Origin: Gammaproteobacteria bacterium
Lineage (GTDB): Bacteria > Pseudomonadota > Gammaproteobacteria > Pseudomonadales > Azotimanducaceae
DNA length: 53,353 nucleotides
NCBI GenBank assembly: GCA_009845835.1
Contig: VXYV01000009.1
Coordinates: 1-53,353 of the forward strand
Direction: 5' to 3'
The notes under the pieces are model-generated. The model did not search any database and was not told the DNA's origin. It was given only the letters and a program-made list of their open reading frames with translations. This document shows positions 9,004 through 18,433 of this stretch, one piece after another. A program made the translations under genes and the position numbers. Position 1 is the stretch's first letter. Every line of letters begins with the position of its first letter.

Positions 9004-10383
9004 GTGGTACAGGATAACTACGATCAATCACCGCATGGATTTTGGTCCAGCAACACTATGTTTGTTCTCGCAGCTGTTGGGTCAGCAGTGGGTCTCGGGA
9101 ATATTTGGAAATTCCCCTATATTACCGGTGAGAACGGTGGTGCAGCTTTCTTTTTCGTTTATTTGATCTGCATTTGTGCGATTGGTATTCCTGTCATGAT
9201 GGCAGAAATCATGTTGGGTCGTACTGGTCGGATGAGCCCGATCAATTCATTGCTCAAGATTGCCCGCGAACAAGGACTGAGTAGAAAATGGGGACTCTTG
9301 GGTTGGGCTGGAGTTGGTGGTGGTCTAGTCATTCTCTCGTTTTACAGTGTGATTGCGGGTTGGATTCTAGCGTATGTATTTAGGACGTTTTCTGGGGAGT
9401 TTGGCGGCGTTGATGCGGCAACAGCTTCGGAAGCATTCGGCGATTTAATTGGTAACCCGTGGATGTCTGGACTTTGGTTTACGATATTTTTAGTGGCAAC
9501 TGGTTATTTCGTCGCGCGCGGGGTGAATAGAGGATTAGAACTAGTCATTCGGTTTTGTATGCCGCTGCTGTTTGTACTCTTGTTTGTAATGTTGATCTAT
9601 GGGATTGCACAAGGAGGATTCGGTCAGGCATTTCAATTCATGTTCCATCTTGACTTTAACAACCTTGGGCTTTCTTGGGATAGTCTGGTTATTGCGATGG
9701 GACACGCCTTCTTTACACTTTCGATTGGTATGGGTGCTATTATGGCTTATGGTGCATATATGCCACCGGAAAGTTCAATCAAAAGTGCGGTTGGGGTTAT
9801 AGTCGTCGTCGATACACTAGTTGCAGTTATAGCTGGATTAGCAATTTTTTCAATCGCTTACGCCGATGGTCTATCACCCGGTGCTGGATTAGGACTGCTC
9901 TTTACGACCGCAACGACGGCTTTTGGAAATCTTTGGGGCGGAGTTGTCTTCGGGGGGTTGTTCTTCTTACTCGTTACATTTGCGGCATTTACTTCGGCCA
10001 TATCCTTGCTTGAACCAGCAATCGCGTACTTCGTAGAAAAATTTAATAGCCGTAGAGCGGTTGTAGCGACGGTCTGTGTTTCTGTAGCGTGGATATTAGG
10101 CTTATTGAGTGTGTTCTCGTTTAATCTTTTAAGCAACTTCAATATTGAAATCGGTGGAGAACCTTGGACTATATTTGCTTTCTTGGACCATTTAAGTCAA
10201 TGGATTATATTACCGTTAGGAGGACTGTTTATCTGTTTATTGACTGCATGGTTTTTACCCTGGAAAACAGTTGGTTCAACACTGGAGGTTAGATCTTTAG
10301 AAGGGGAAGTTTGGTGGAAAATTTTTGCAGGAGTCGTTGCTCCAGTAGCCATCTTTGCAGTGTTTGCTCTAACCTTCTTTTAA
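9004..10383 (+). CDS. Neurotransmitter:sodium symporter (SNF) family transporter
   Basis: A 459-residue inner-membrane sodium-coupled amino-acid or amine transporter. The first membrane helix carries AAVGSAVGLGNIWKFPYI and then GENGGAAFFFVYL, the hallmark sodium and substrate site of the LeuT/SNF fold. About eleven hydrophobic helices follow, including AMGHAFFTLSIGMGAIMAYGAY for helix 6. The length suits the eleven-helix bacterial branch such as MhsT or TnaT. The GTG start is preceded by GGGAGGGA. The gene sits between smpB and ratA as a local insertion. Substrate specificity cannot be read. Confidence 0.92.
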   Translation: MVQDNYDQSPHGFWSSNTMFVLAAVGSAVGLGNIWKFPYITGENGGAAFFFVYLICICAIGIPVMMAEIMLGRTGRMSPINSLLKIAREQGLSRKWGLLGWAGVGGGLVILSFYSVIAGWILAYVFRTFSGEFGGVDAATASEAFGDLIGNPWMSGLWFTIFLVATGYFVARGVNRGLELVIRFCMPLLFVLLFVMLIYGIAQGGFGQAFQFMFHLDFNNLGLSWDSLVIAMGHAFFTLSIGMGAIMAYGAYMPPESSIKSAVGVIVVVDTLVAVIAGLAIFSIAYADGLSPGAGLGLLFTTATTAFGNLWGGVVFGGLFFLLVTFAAFTSAISLLEPAIAYFVEKFNSRRAVVATVCVSVAWILGLLSVFSFNLLSNFNIEIGGEPWTIFAFLDHLSQWIILPLGGLFICLLTAWFLPWKTVGSTLEVRSLEGEVWWKIFAGVVAPVAIFAVFALTFF

Positions 10384-10440
10384 CTAGTGTGATCTCCCTG
10401 TTTGCATCTCAATAGAATTTTACGGTTGACAGACTAACAC

Positions 10441-10884
10441 ATGAAAACCAAGCACATTTCTAATAGTGTGCTACTTCCCTACCAGCGGGACCAAGTCTAC
10501 GATTTGGTAGCAGATATTGATTCGTATCAAGAGTTCTTACCATGGTGTGAAACCTCTCGAATCATTGATTCCAATCCGTCCGTCGTCGTCGGGGAGGTTC
10601 GCGTCGGTATGTCTGGAGTTCAAGAGTTGCTGGTTACCCGCAACACAATGGAACCGCATCAACGAATAGGTCTCGAACTACTTCAAGGTCCATTCTCGCA
10701 ATTTCAAGGAGAATGGCTCTTCGCCGAACTTGGTTCCGGCTGCAAGGTCACACTCGATTTGACCTACCAATTCAAAAGCCTAGTGCTGCATCTATTGATT
10801 AGTCGATTATCCGAAATGATCGTCAATCGAATTCTGTATGCATTCTCTGATCGCGCCAGCGCTCAACTCACGCCATGCATGTAA
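10441..10884 (+). CDS. ratA: RatA-type START/polyketide-cyclase domain protein
   Basis: A 147-residue single-domain START-like protein (COQ10/RatA family). The N-terminal signature DQVYDLVADIDSYQEFLPWC (residues 17-36) is diagnostic. The family is tied to ubiquinone binding or delivery (Coq10), and E. coli RatA was reported to block 70S ribosome association. Which role applies is unclear. It overlaps rnfH by 10 bp, so the two are probably translationally coupled. This pairing is a conserved gammaproteobacterial arrangement next to smpB. Confidence 0.9.
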   Translation: MKTKHISNSVLLPYQRDQVYDLVADIDSYQEFLPWCETSRIIDSNPSVVVGEVRVGMSGVQELLVTRNTMEPHQRIGLELLQGPFSQFQGEWLFAELGSGCKVTLDLTYQFKSLVLHLLISRLSEMIVNRILYAFSDRASAQLTPCM

Positions 10885-11153
10885 ATCTTGTTTATGCAAA
10901 ACCAGGCGATTGCAATAGTGTTGATATCGAATGTACTGAAGGTATCTCAGTCGTAGAGTTTGTTGAATTCGTTACTGAACATGGTCTATTTCCACGCATT
11001 GAACTCCAGAATCGAAAGTTCGCGGTGTGGAACCAACAAGTAGAGTCTAGTCACATCCTATGCGACGGCGATCGGTTAGAAGTACTCAGACCGCTAGTAA
11101 ATAAACCGCAGGAACTACGGCGCCGACGAGCGACTATTCAGAAGAATCAGTAA
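10875..11153 (+). CDS. rnfH: RnfH family ubiquitin-like protein
   Basis: A 92-residue small protein of the RnfH (UPF0125) family, with a beta-grasp ubiquitin-like fold. The sequence shows the N-terminal strand VNLVYAKPG and the C-terminal GDRLEVLRPLVNKPQELRRRRA, typical of the family. Its function is not established; the name comes from rnf operons in other bacteria. Its ATG lies inside the 3' end of ratA. The last 20 bp overlap the 3' end of bamE on the opposite strand. Confidence 0.88.
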   Translation: MHVNLVYAKPGDCNSVDIECTEGISVVEFVEFVTEHGLFPRIELQNRKFAVWNQQVESSHILCDGDRLEVLRPLVNKPQELRRRRATIQKNQ

Positions 11154-11574
11154 GGTCGTTTGCTGGTTTAGGATCAACTAGCGATGCCTCGTTCGATTCA
11201 GCTTCTACTGCATCAGGTGAAGGTACATAGTCGCCCGATATGCGTGCCAATGTGCCATCTTCGAATTCTAACATGAGTTTTTTACGCTCGCGTTCCCCTT
11301 CGTGCTCGCGCACGTAAATGTATACCCACTGATTAATATTGAACGAATTTCGATGGACCGGACTACCTAAGACGAACTCCACTTGTTCTTCTGTCATCCC
11401 TCGTTTCAATTGATTTACCATTTCTTGAGTAATGAGATTTCCTTGTTCAACTGTCGCTGTGTGCATACCAGGGATGCGACAGCTAGAAAGAGTTAGAACA
11501 CCCATAACCCCGATTGTCAAAAACAAAAGTAACCCACTATTTCGAAGGTATCTTAAATAAGTAAGTTTTTTCAC
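11134..11574 (-). CDS. bamE: Outer-membrane assembly lipoprotein BamE (SmpA/OmlA)
   Basis: A 146-residue lipoprotein subunit of the BAM complex, which inserts beta-barrel proteins into the outer membrane. A hydrophobic signal segment ends in the lipobox LSSC, giving lipidated Cys32. The SmpA/OmlA domain follows, with LITQEMVNQLKRGMTEEQV and FVLGSPVHRNSF (about 47-85). A longer acidic tail (115-146) extends past the domain. It lies 33 bp downstream of recN and probably shares its transcript. In Pseudomonas a fur gene lies between the two; it is absent here. Confidence 0.94.
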   Translation of the reverse strand: MKKLTYLRYLRNSGLLLFLTIGVMGVLTLSSCRIPGMHTATVEQGNLITQEMVNQLKRGMTEEQVEFVLGSPVHRNSFNINQWVYIYVREHEGERERKKLMLEFEDGTLARISGDYVPSPDAVEAESNEASLVDPKPANDLTDSSE

Positions 11575-11607
11575 CGTTAAATCTCCATATGTACTGTTTG
11601 CTGAAAC

Positions 11608-13260
11608 TCAGGTCGTCGCTTCCAAGAGCAATGTTCTCGCATAACTGCGACTACGATCACTTACACTTTTCCCACCAACCATGCGCGCGATTTCATCGAT
11701 TCGATCTTGATCGGCTAATCGTTTGACCTGAATACCATCGGTCTCTATATCTTTATGCACAAATAGGTGCGAGTCGCCTAAGGCGGCCACTTGCGGTGCA
11801 TGAGTAATGCAAATCACTTGGTTTTTCTCAGCTACTGACCTAAGCATTCTACCGACCACATCAGCCGTTGTCCCGCCAATCCCAATATCAGCTTCGTCCA
11901 AAAACATTGAAGGTAGGTTAGAAGTACGCGCGACGACTAGTAAGATTGATAAGGCGATTCTAGACAATTCGCCACCAGAAGCAATTTTGCCGATTGGCAT
12001 CGGTGGATACTTTTTGCTCGTTGAAACCAGATACTCTATCGCGTCAATCCCCCGCGAGTTCAGATCGTCGGTGAATCCAATATCGAATTTGACTTCAGGT
12101 AACGATAGTTCGGTTAGGGTTTGGATGATGGCTTCGCAAAAATCAACCTTGTGTTGTTTGCGATGGTTTGATAGCGCATTCGCCGTTTGCCGAAACTCCG
12201 TCTCATATCGTTTGACCTGTTGATCTAGCTCATGCAGACGCGCCTCGTTTTGCTGTATCGAGGCTAATTTTTGGTTCATAGTATCGATGTGCTTGTAGAG
12301 TTCTGTCGTCTTCACTTTGTGTTTGCGCGCGACATCATGCATTAAGTTCAAACGTGCTTCTATATGCTGTAGCTGCTCTTGATCAATTTCTAGTTTTTCA
12401 TAATACTGTTGGAGATTAGTTACACACTCATCCACATGGATTGACGCAGACGTCAAAAGCTCTTTAGTCTCATCAAGTAGAGTATCTTCATCTTGAATCG
12501 CTGCTAATGACTGTAATACCTTCGCCATAGCCGGTTGCACTTGATTCTCAAAACGATCGAAACTTTCACTCAAAGTAGCTTTAAGCTCCTGTGATGAACT
12601 CTGTCGCTTAAAGTCTCGGTTCAACTCCTCAAACTCATTAGGCTCGAGACTGAGATTATTTAACTCGTCCACCTGGTATTCCAATAATTCTTTACCGTGA
12701 TGTTCCAGACCTAGCGTCCGTTTCTCTCGTTCATATTTGTCCCTAGTGTCTTTCCACTGAACGAAAGTTCGCCCGACTTCTTCCAGCATGACTTTCGGGG
12801 TACAAAAGTCGTCGTACCAGTCAAGCTGTACACTGGTATCGAGTAGTTGATGGTGTTCGAATTGACCGTGTACACTCAGCAAGGCTTGACACAAGGTTTG
12901 TAAGGCATCTAGAGTCGACAGTTTGTTATTGATCCAGGCACGCGAGCGACCGGCAACATTTGCGGTACGGCGGACCACACAACGAAGTGGTTCGGTTGTG
13001 TCGGTTAGCTGGTTTTCGTGCAGAAAATCTACAGCAACAGAACTATGCGATAGATCGAACTCGGCAATGACCTCACATTGATCGGCGCCTAGCGCGATTT
13101 GGTCGCGACGGGCGCGAGTACCCAAGACCATCGACAAGGCTTGGAGTAATATAGACTTTCCAGCACCGGACTCACCAGTGATAACGGTGAACCCGGGTTG
13201 AAATTCAACCTCTAAAGATTTGACGAGAGTGAAATTACTGACGGTTAGACTTTGTAGCAT
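11608..13260 (-). CDS. recN: DNA repair protein RecN
   Basis: A 550-residue SMC-like ATPase that helps hold and process double-strand breaks in recombinational repair. The Walker A motif GESGAGKS is at residues 29-36, a long coiled-coil middle spans about 150-370, the ABC signature SGGELS is at 428-433, and a Walker B LDEAD lies near 453 followed by IGIGG. Length is normal for the family. The start ATG faces hrcA divergently across 65 bp. I saw no CTGT-N8-ACAG LexA box in that gap, although recN is an SOS gene in many bacteria. Confidence 0.96.
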   Translation of the reverse strand: MLQSLTVSNFTLVKSLEVEFQPGFTVITGESGAGKSILLQALSMVLGTRARRDQIALGADQCEVIAEFDLSHSSVAVDFLHENQLTDTTEPLRCVVRRTANVAGRSRAWINNKLSTLDALQTLCQALLSVHGQFEHHQLLDTSVQLDWYDDFCTPKVMLEEVGRTFVQWKDTRDKYEREKRTLGLEHHGKELLEYQVDELNNLSLEPNEFEELNRDFKRQSSSQELKATLSESFDRFENQVQPAMAKVLQSLAAIQDEDTLLDETKELLTSASIHVDECVTNLQQYYEKLEIDQEQLQHIEARLNLMHDVARKHKVKTTELYKHIDTMNQKLASIQQNEARLHELDQQVKRYETEFRQTANALSNHRKQHKVDFCEAIIQTLTELSLPEVKFDIGFTDDLNSRGIDAIEYLVSTSKKYPPMPIGKIASGGELSRIALSILLVVARTSNLPSMFLDEADIGIGGTTADVVGRMLRSVAEKNQVICITHAPQVAALGDSHLFVHKDIETDGIQVKRLADQDRIDEIARMVGGKSVSDRSRSYARTLLLEATT

Positions 13261-13269
13261 TTAACTCTA

Positions 13270-13299
13270 TTGTGGTACGAAACTTTGAAGTTCGATAAT
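13270..13299 (+). promoter_or_regulatory. Possible sigma-70 promoter of hrcA
   Basis: TTGTGG (13270-13275) and GATAAT (13294-13299) are separated by 18 bp, in the 65-bp gap between the divergent recN and hrcA. Transcription would start near 13306, giving a leader of about 20 nt. No Shine-Dalgarno sequence is visible before the hrcA ATG. Confidence 0.3.
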
Positions 13300-13325
13300 A
13301 TAACTCTATCACAATCACAAATATT

Positions 13326-14402
13326 ATGACTCAAAGAAGTAAAGGCAGCAGCGTACGGATTAAGACTCCGCCTACCGTCAGTGAGCGCGCCCAACGTTTG
13401 TTGAAAATGCTCGTTGAACATTATCTCCACGATGGGGCACCAGTAGGCTCAAAAACTATCGCCGAACAGTCTATGATAAAAATCAGTTCCGCGACTGTGC
13501 GTAGTGTCATGGCAGATTTAGAAGAAAAAGGCCTAGTTGTCTCACCACACACTTCTGCTGGTAAGATCCCGACCGAACAAGGACTGCGTTTTTTCGTCGA
13601 TAGTTTGATCTCCATTGAACCACCTAATCGTACTGCTGAAGTCAAATTACAGAATTCTCTGTATCAAGAAAGTTCCCCCAGTGAAATGATTCAATCGGCA
13701 TCCAAGGTGTTAGCCGACATTTCTAGTTTAGTCGGTTTAGTGACTACGCCACGTCCAGGACAAGTAGCTTTACGGCAGATTCAGTTTTTACGTTTAGCCA
13801 AAAATAAAGTTTTAGCGATCATCGTCGTCAACGAGCGAGAAGTACAAAATCGTGTCATATTCACCGAGCAAACTTACTCCGAAGTAGACCTCAATCAAGC
13901 TGCCAACTATATCAATAGTGAGTTTGCTGGAATGTCTTTGGTTAATATTCGAAATCAGGTTGTACAGAGCATGAAAGAAGACCAGGAGCAGGTCAATCAA
14001 CTCATGCAAGTAGCACTAGAAGTCGCATCCAAGAGTTTCGAAACCGATAATGAGTTAGAACACGATTGTATTGTTACAGGAGAACGAAATCTCTTTGACA
14101 AAGTCAAATCAGCAACCGAAATACAAGCGATTCTCGATGCCTTCCAGAGCAAAAGCTCAATTGTCGATTTACTTGACAGGTGTATTGACTCTGACGGAAC
14201 TCAACTGTTCATTGGAACCGAGACAGGATACGCCCAATTAGATGACTATGCTCTTATTTCTACTCAATATCGTGTCGACGGTGAGATCGCCGGGGCGATT
14301 GGTGTCATTGGTCCAACGTGTATGCCGTATCAAAAGATGATTCCCTTAGTTGAAGTAACAGCGATGCACTTGGGAAGAGCGTTAAAGCAATCCCAGTCTT
14401 GA
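13326..14402 (+). CDS. hrcA: Heat-inducible transcriptional repressor HrcA
   Basis: A 358-residue repressor that in other bacteria binds the CIRCE operator of groESL and dnaK operons and is kept folded by GroEL. The N-terminal winged helix (about 15-90) shows VSERAQRLLKMLVEHYLHDG, SATVRSVMADLEEKGLV and HTSAGKIPTEQGLRFFVDSL. A GAF-like domain and the C-terminal dimer region end with GAIGVIGPTCMPYQKMIPLV. It begins the hrcA-grpE-dnaK-dnaJ cluster found in Xanthomonas-like and several deeper gammaproteobacteria but absent from E. coli and, as I recall, P. aeruginosa. No CIRCE copy was recognised here, so its targets may lie elsewhere (for example groESL). Confidence 0.95.
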   Translation: MTQRSKGSSVRIKTPPTVSERAQRLLKMLVEHYLHDGAPVGSKTIAEQSMIKISSATVRSVMADLEEKGLVVSPHTSAGKIPTEQGLRFFVDSLISIEPPNRTAEVKLQNSLYQESSPSEMIQSASKVLADISSLVGLVTTPRPGQVALRQIQFLRLAKNKVLAIIVVNEREVQNRVIFTEQTYSEVDLNQAANYINSEFAGMSLVNIRNQVVQSMKEDQEQVNQLMQVALEVASKSFETDNELEHDCIVTGERNLFDKVKSATEIQAILDAFQSKSSIVDLLDRCIDSDGTQLFIGTETGYAQLDDYALISTQYRVDGEIAGAIGVIGPTCMPYQKMIPLVEVTAMHLGRALKQSQS

Positions 14403-14426
14403 AATTCTGAATATCGACCTCATATA
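14398..14426 (+). promoter_or_regulatory. Sigma-32 (RpoH)-type promoter of grpE
   Basis: The -35 element CTTGAAA (14398-14404) is separated by 13 bp from CCTCATATA (14418-14426), which matches the E. coli RpoH -10 consensus CCCCATNTA except at one base. The -35 overlaps the hrcA stop codon and leaves about 30 nt to the grpE start. Position, spacing and target gene all fit heat-shock control. Confidence 0.75.
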
Positions 14427-14460
14427 GAGTGATACCACTTCTGTTTAGGTTTGTATAGCT

Positions 14461-15108
14461 ATGGCAAAAAAGCAAGACCCTGCGCTAGAATCAGTCGAAT
14501 CCAACGAATCTGAGTCTGACAACACTGAATCACTAGCTGAGACTGAAACGCATGAGTCTGCTTCAGTCAATGTCGAGAACGAGACGCAAGTCGAAATCGA
14601 ACTCAATGATGATTTGGAATCAGAGTTAATCGATACCGAAGACGAGACCGATGCTCTTCGAGTGGAAGTCGTCACTTTGCGTACTGCCTTAGAAGCTGCT
14701 AAGGAACAAACGTTACGCGCCCATGCTGAAACTGACAATGTCAGAAGACGCATGTTGCGAGACATCGAAAAAACTGAGAAATATGCATTGGATAAGTTCG
14801 CCGAGGCTTTATTACCCGTTTTAGATACGTTCGAACAAGTATTGCAAGTCGAGGGCGCGGATGCGGCTGACGCTAATGTCTTCCAAGGTATCGAACTGTC
14901 AATTCGCAAACTTCATGATACCTTAGGGAAATTTGGGATCGTGAGTTTCGACCCACAGGGCGAAGTATTTGATCCGAGTAAACACAAAGCAATGACAGAA
15001 GTACCCAATCCAGACATGGAACCCGGCACCGTACTCGAAGTGTTTCGCAAGGGCTACTTGCTTCACGAACGACTGTTAAGAGCAGCCGAGGTAGTCGTTA
15101 CTAAGTAG
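14461..15108 (+). CDS. grpE: Nucleotide exchange factor GrpE
   Basis: A 215-residue co-chaperone that releases ADP from DnaK. The first 75 residues are strongly acidic and Ser/Glu-rich, longer than in E. coli GrpE. A coiled coil (about 60-115, with AHAETDNVRRRMLRDIEKTEKYA) and the C-terminal beta domain follow, with FDPSKHKAMTEV and GTVLEVFRKGYLLHERLLRAAEVVV. It is preceded by an RpoH-type promoter and followed 136 bp later by dnaK, which has its own. Confidence 0.95.
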   Translation: MAKKQDPALESVESNESESDNTESLAETETHESASVNVENETQVEIELNDDLESELIDTEDETDALRVEVVTLRTALEAAKEQTLRAHAETDNVRRRMLRDIEKTEKYALDKFAEALLPVLDTFEQVLQVEGADAADANVFQGIELSIRKLHDTLGKFGIVSFDPQGEVFDPSKHKAMTEVPNPDMEPGTVLEVFRKGYLLHERLLRAAEVVVTK

Positions 15109-15145
15109 CAATACGACAGATACCAACAAGTTCTTTCGAGTACCA

Positions 15146-15175
15146 CTTGAAAAAGCTGCAATTCATCCCCAAATT
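15146..15175 (+). promoter_or_regulatory. Sigma-32 (RpoH)-type promoter of dnaK
   Basis: CTTGAAA (15146-15152) and CCCCAAATT (15167-15175) with a 14-bp spacer match the RpoH consensus (CTTGAAA, 11-16 bp, CCCCATNT) at all but one or two bases. The site lies in the grpE-dnaK gap, about 70 bp before the dnaK ATG. Confidence 0.78.
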
Positions 15176-15244
15176 AACTACATGAGACATGAATCACTCA
15201 CAACTGGCGTTATAAACCAGCAGTAAATTAAGAGGTTAACAACA

Positions 15245-17194
15245 ATGGCAAAAATTATTGGAATAGATTTAGGTACCACAAACTCTTGTGTTGCCGTTCT
15301 CGACGGGACCGAACCTAAGGTCATCGAGAATTCAGAAGGAGATCGTACGACCCCTTCGGTCGTAGCATATACCGATAAAGGTGAAGTATTAGTCGGGCAG
15401 AGTGCAAAACGCCAAGCTGTCACGAACCCGGAAAACACAATATTCGCGGTCAAACGATTGATTGGTCGAAAGTTTTCGGACAAAATCGTCGAAAAAGATC
15501 GTGATATGGTGCCGTACAAAATCGTAACAGCAAACAATGGCGATGCTTGGGTCGAAGTTCGTGGAGAAAGTATCGCGCCGCAGAAAATTTCGGCTGAAGT
15601 ACTCAGAAAAATGAAGAAAACCGCTGAGGACTTTCTCGGTGAAGCCGTTACGGAAGCCGTTATTACCGTACCTGCATACTTCAATGATTCGCAACGACAA
15701 GCAACTAAAGACGCTGGCAAAATCGCGGGTTTAGAAGTTAAAAGGATCATCAACGAACCGACAGCTGCTGCTTTAGCTTACGGTCTAGACAAAAAACGGG
15801 GCGACTCGAAGATTGCGGTCTATGACTTAGGTGGAGGAACGTTTGATATCTCCATCATCGAGATAGCCGATGTCGATGGTTCGCATCAATTTGAAGTACT
15901 TTCAACCAATGGCGACACCTTTTTAGGTGGTGAAGATTTCGATCTCAAAGTCATTGAATACCTCGCTTCGGAATTTAAGAGTCAGCACGGGATTGATTTA
16001 CGTAATGATCCACTTGCCTTGCAACGATTGAAGGAAGCAGCGGAAATCGCTAAGATCGAACTCTCGTCAAGTCAAGAAACGGATGTGAATTTACCGTTTA
16101 TCACAGCTGATAGTACTGGACCGAAACACTTGGTAGTAAAAGTAACCCGTGCCAAGCTCGAATCGCTCGTCGAAGACTTAGTCAAAAAAACCATTGAACC
16201 CTGCAAGATTGCAGTGAACGACGCTGGCATAAACATTAGTGATATCGACGATGTGATTTTGGTCGGTGGTCAAACCCGTATGCCGTTGGTACAACAAGCC
16301 GTTAAAGAATTCTTTGGTTGTACGCCACGAAAAGACGTAAATCCTGACGAAGCTGTTGCGGTAGGCGCTAGCATTCAGGGCGGTGTACTGTCCAGTGATA
16401 TCAAAGATGTATTATTATTGGATGTCACACCACTTTCTTTGGGTATTGAGACGTTAGGTGAAGTCATGACGACCTTGATTGACAAAAATACGACGATCCC
16501 GACGCGCAAGAGTCAGATCTTTTCTACTGCCGAGAATAACCAATCGGCCGTCACAATCCACGTATTACAGGGAGAACGCAAACAGGCAGGCTTAAATAAG
16601 TCATTAGGTAAGTTTGACCTGACTGACATTCCACCAGCACCACGCGGGGTACCACAAATCGAAGTTCATTTCGATATCGACGCTAACGGCATTCTCAATG
16701 TCAAGGCTATTGATAAAGCAACAAACAAAGAACAATCAATTGTGATCAAAGCTTCTAGTGGACTATCGGAAGACGAGATTGATGAAATGATTAGAGATGC
16801 CGAATCGCACGCTGACGAAGACAAGAAATTCGCGAAGTTAGTGGAATTGCGTAATCAAGCTGATGCGATCATTCACACCACGCGCAAGATGCTCGACGAT
16901 ATGGGCGACAAGGTTTCTGAGGACGAGAAACAGCAAATCAATGCTGCTATTGAAGACTTAAAGAATGCCGTCAAGAATGACAATGCAGACGATATCGAGC
17001 AGAAACTTGAAGCATTGTCCAAAGTAACTGAGCCGGTAGTACAACGGATGTATCAAGAAAAGCAAGCGGAGGCTGCTGGTACACAAGAACCAGAGGGTGA
17101 CGGAACGACCAGTGAAGCACCACAGAAAGATCAGTTTGAAGATGCAGTCGACGCCGAATTTGAAGAGGTAGACGACAAAGACGACAACAAGTAA
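15245..17194 (+). CDS. dnaK: Chaperone DnaK (Hsp70)
   Basis: A 649-residue Hsp70 that folds and protects proteins in an ATP-driven cycle with DnaJ and GrpE. The nucleotide-binding domain opens with [18 protein letters not shown] and has [12 protein letters not shown] (near 195) and [11 protein letters not shown]. The substrate-binding domain follows from about 390. The helical lid ends in an acidic tail ([12 protein letters not shown]), the usual Hsp70 end. Length is normal. It has its own RpoH-type promoter and a ribosome binding site AGAGGT. Confidence 0.98.
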   Translation: MAKIIGIDLGTTNSCVAVLDGTEPKVIENSEGDRTTPSVVAYTDKGEVLVGQSAKRQAVTNPENTIFAVKRLIGRKFSDKIVEKDRDMVPYKIVTANNGDAWVEVRGESIAPQKISAEVLRKMKKTAEDFLGEAVTEAVITVPAYFNDSQRQATKDAGKIAGLEVKRIINEPTAAALAYGLDKKRGDSKIAVYDLGGGTFDISIIEIADVDGSHQFEVLSTNGDTFLGGEDFDLKVIEYLASEFKSQHGIDLRNDPLALQRLKEAAEIAKIELSSSQETDVNLPFITADSTGPKHLVVKVTRAKLESLVEDLVKKTIEPCKIAVNDAGINISDIDDVILVGGQTRMPLVQQAVKEFFGCTPRKDVNPDEAVAVGASIQGGVLSSDIKDVLLLDVTPLSLGIETLGEVMTTLIDKNTTIPTRKSQIFSTAENNQSAVTIHVLQGERKQAGLNKSLGKFDLTDIPPAPRGVPQIEVHFDIDANGILNVKAIDKATNKEQSIVIKASSGLSEDEIDEMIRDAESHADEDKKFAKLVELRNQADAIIHTTRKMLDDMGDKVSEDEKQQINAAIEDLKNAVKNDNADDIEQKLEALSKVTEPVVQRMYQEKQAEAAGTQEPEGDGTTSEAPQKDQFEDAVDAEFEEVDDKDDNK

Positions 17195-17273
17195 TATTGA
17201 TTGTGGTGAAAACCTAATGCGCGAATTAGTTCTGTCAGAAAATGCGCACTAACATGAGATTCACAAAGTACGA

Positions 17274-18431
17274 ATGGATAAACGCGACTATTATGAGGTA
17301 TTAGGTGTCAGCAAAGACGCCGATCTCAACGACATAAAGCGTTCTTATCGCCGCTTAGCGATGAAATTTCATCCTGATCGGAATTCGGAAGACCCAAAAG
17401 CCGAAGACAAATTTAAAGAAGCTTCGGAAGCCTTCGAAGTCTTGTCTGACTCAGAAAAACGCACCCAATACGACAACTACGGGCACGTAGGCGTCGAAAA
17501 TATGACGGGTGGATTTAATCCATTTGCGAATGGCAGTGGTCTTGAAGACATTCTTAACAATCTCGATTCTGTCTTTGGCAACATGTTTCAAGACGTGCGC
17601 CATACCCGGACTGCAAGAGGTGGGGCAGCGCGTGGAGCAGACTTAAGCTATACACTCACGATTGATCTCGAACAAGCTGTCAGTGGCGACAAGGTTGAGA
17701 TTGAAATTCCTACTCTGCGGACCTGCAAAGAGTGCAATGGTTCCGGTGCAGCAGCGGGTACCAGCAGTAGATCTTGTCCTGACTGTGGTGGTTCTGGCAT
17801 GCACCAAACCAGACAGAATTTTTTCTTTATACAAAGAACCTGTGGTCGGTGTCATGGCGAAGGCGAGATTCTCGAAAAGCCGTGTAGCAGATGTCGTGGT
17901 CAAGGTCGCACCCAACAAAACAAGACTCTTTCCGTTTCTATTCCACCGGGTGTTGACCAAGATACCACTTTACGAATATCCAACGAAGGTCAAAGTGGTA
18001 CCAAAGGTGGTCCAGCCGGCGATCTCTTTCTCCGTTTCAAGTTGCGTCCTCATTCAGTATTTACCCGTGAAGGAAATAATCTGATCTGTGAAGTTCCACT
18101 GACTTTCACGCAAGCCGCGCTCGGTGTAGAAATCGATATCCCCACTATGCAAGGTAGTGTTAAGTTACGCATCCCTTCTGAAACACAGACAGGCAAACTG
18201 TTTCGGCTTCGTGGTCGTGGAGTACCAGCCTTACGCGGTGGTGGTCACGGCGATTTGCTCTGTCGGGTTGCTGTCGAAACTCCAGTGAATTTAACCAGTC
18301 GCCAAAGAGAGTTGCTCGAAGAATTAGAAGACTCGTGTCGAAGTTCTGAAAGAAATATCCCTAAGGGACAATCTTTTCTTTCGGCAATGAAACAATTCTT
18401 CGAAAAGATTACGAAAAAGCAGCAAAATTAG
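17274..18431 (+). CDS. dnaJ: Chaperone DnaJ (Hsp40)
   Basis: A 385-residue type I Hsp40 that delivers substrates to DnaK and stimulates its ATPase. The J domain has the HPD triad at 33-35 (KFHPDRN), followed by a Gly/Phe/Asn-rich linker (about 75-115). All four CxxCxGxG zinc-binding repeats are present: [24 protein letters not shown] and CSRCRGQG. Two beta-sandwich domains follow. No separate heat-shock promoter is visible in the 79-bp gap after dnaK, so co-transcription is likely. Confidence 0.97.
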   Translation: MDKRDYYEVLGVSKDADLNDIKRSYRRLAMKFHPDRNSEDPKAEDKFKEASEAFEVLSDSEKRTQYDNYGHVGVENMTGGFNPFANGSGLEDILNNLDSVFGNMFQDVRHTRTARGGAARGADLSYTLTIDLEQAVSGDKVEIEIPTLRTCKECNGSGAAAGTSSRSCPDCGGSGMHQTRQNFFFIQRTCGRCHGEGEILEKPCSRCRGQGRTQQNKTLSVSIPPGVDQDTTLRISNEGQSGTKGGPAGDLFLRFKLRPHSVFTREGNNLICEVPLTFTQAALGVEIDIPTMQGSVKLRIPSETQTGKLFRLRGRGVPALRGGGHGDLLCRVAVETPVNLTSRQRELLEELEDSCRSSERNIPKGQSFLSAMKQFFEKITKKQQN

Positions 18432-18433
18432 AC

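Noticed and set aside
14445-14909. A 154-residue Ser/Thr-rich reading frame on the minus strand
   Set aside because: It is the complement of the acidic, Ser/Glu-rich start of grpE; the Ser/Thr richness is a by-product of the codons on the other strand and no family match is seen.
13261-15245. A CIRCE operator for HrcA
   Set aside because: GAGTGATAC at 14428-14436 resembles one half-site, but no matching left half TTAGCACTC lies nine bases before it.
15178-15753. A 191-residue minus-strand frame opposite dnaK
   Set aside because: It lies wholly against the dnaK start and promoter, has no ribosome binding site or recognisable motif, and dnaK is certain.
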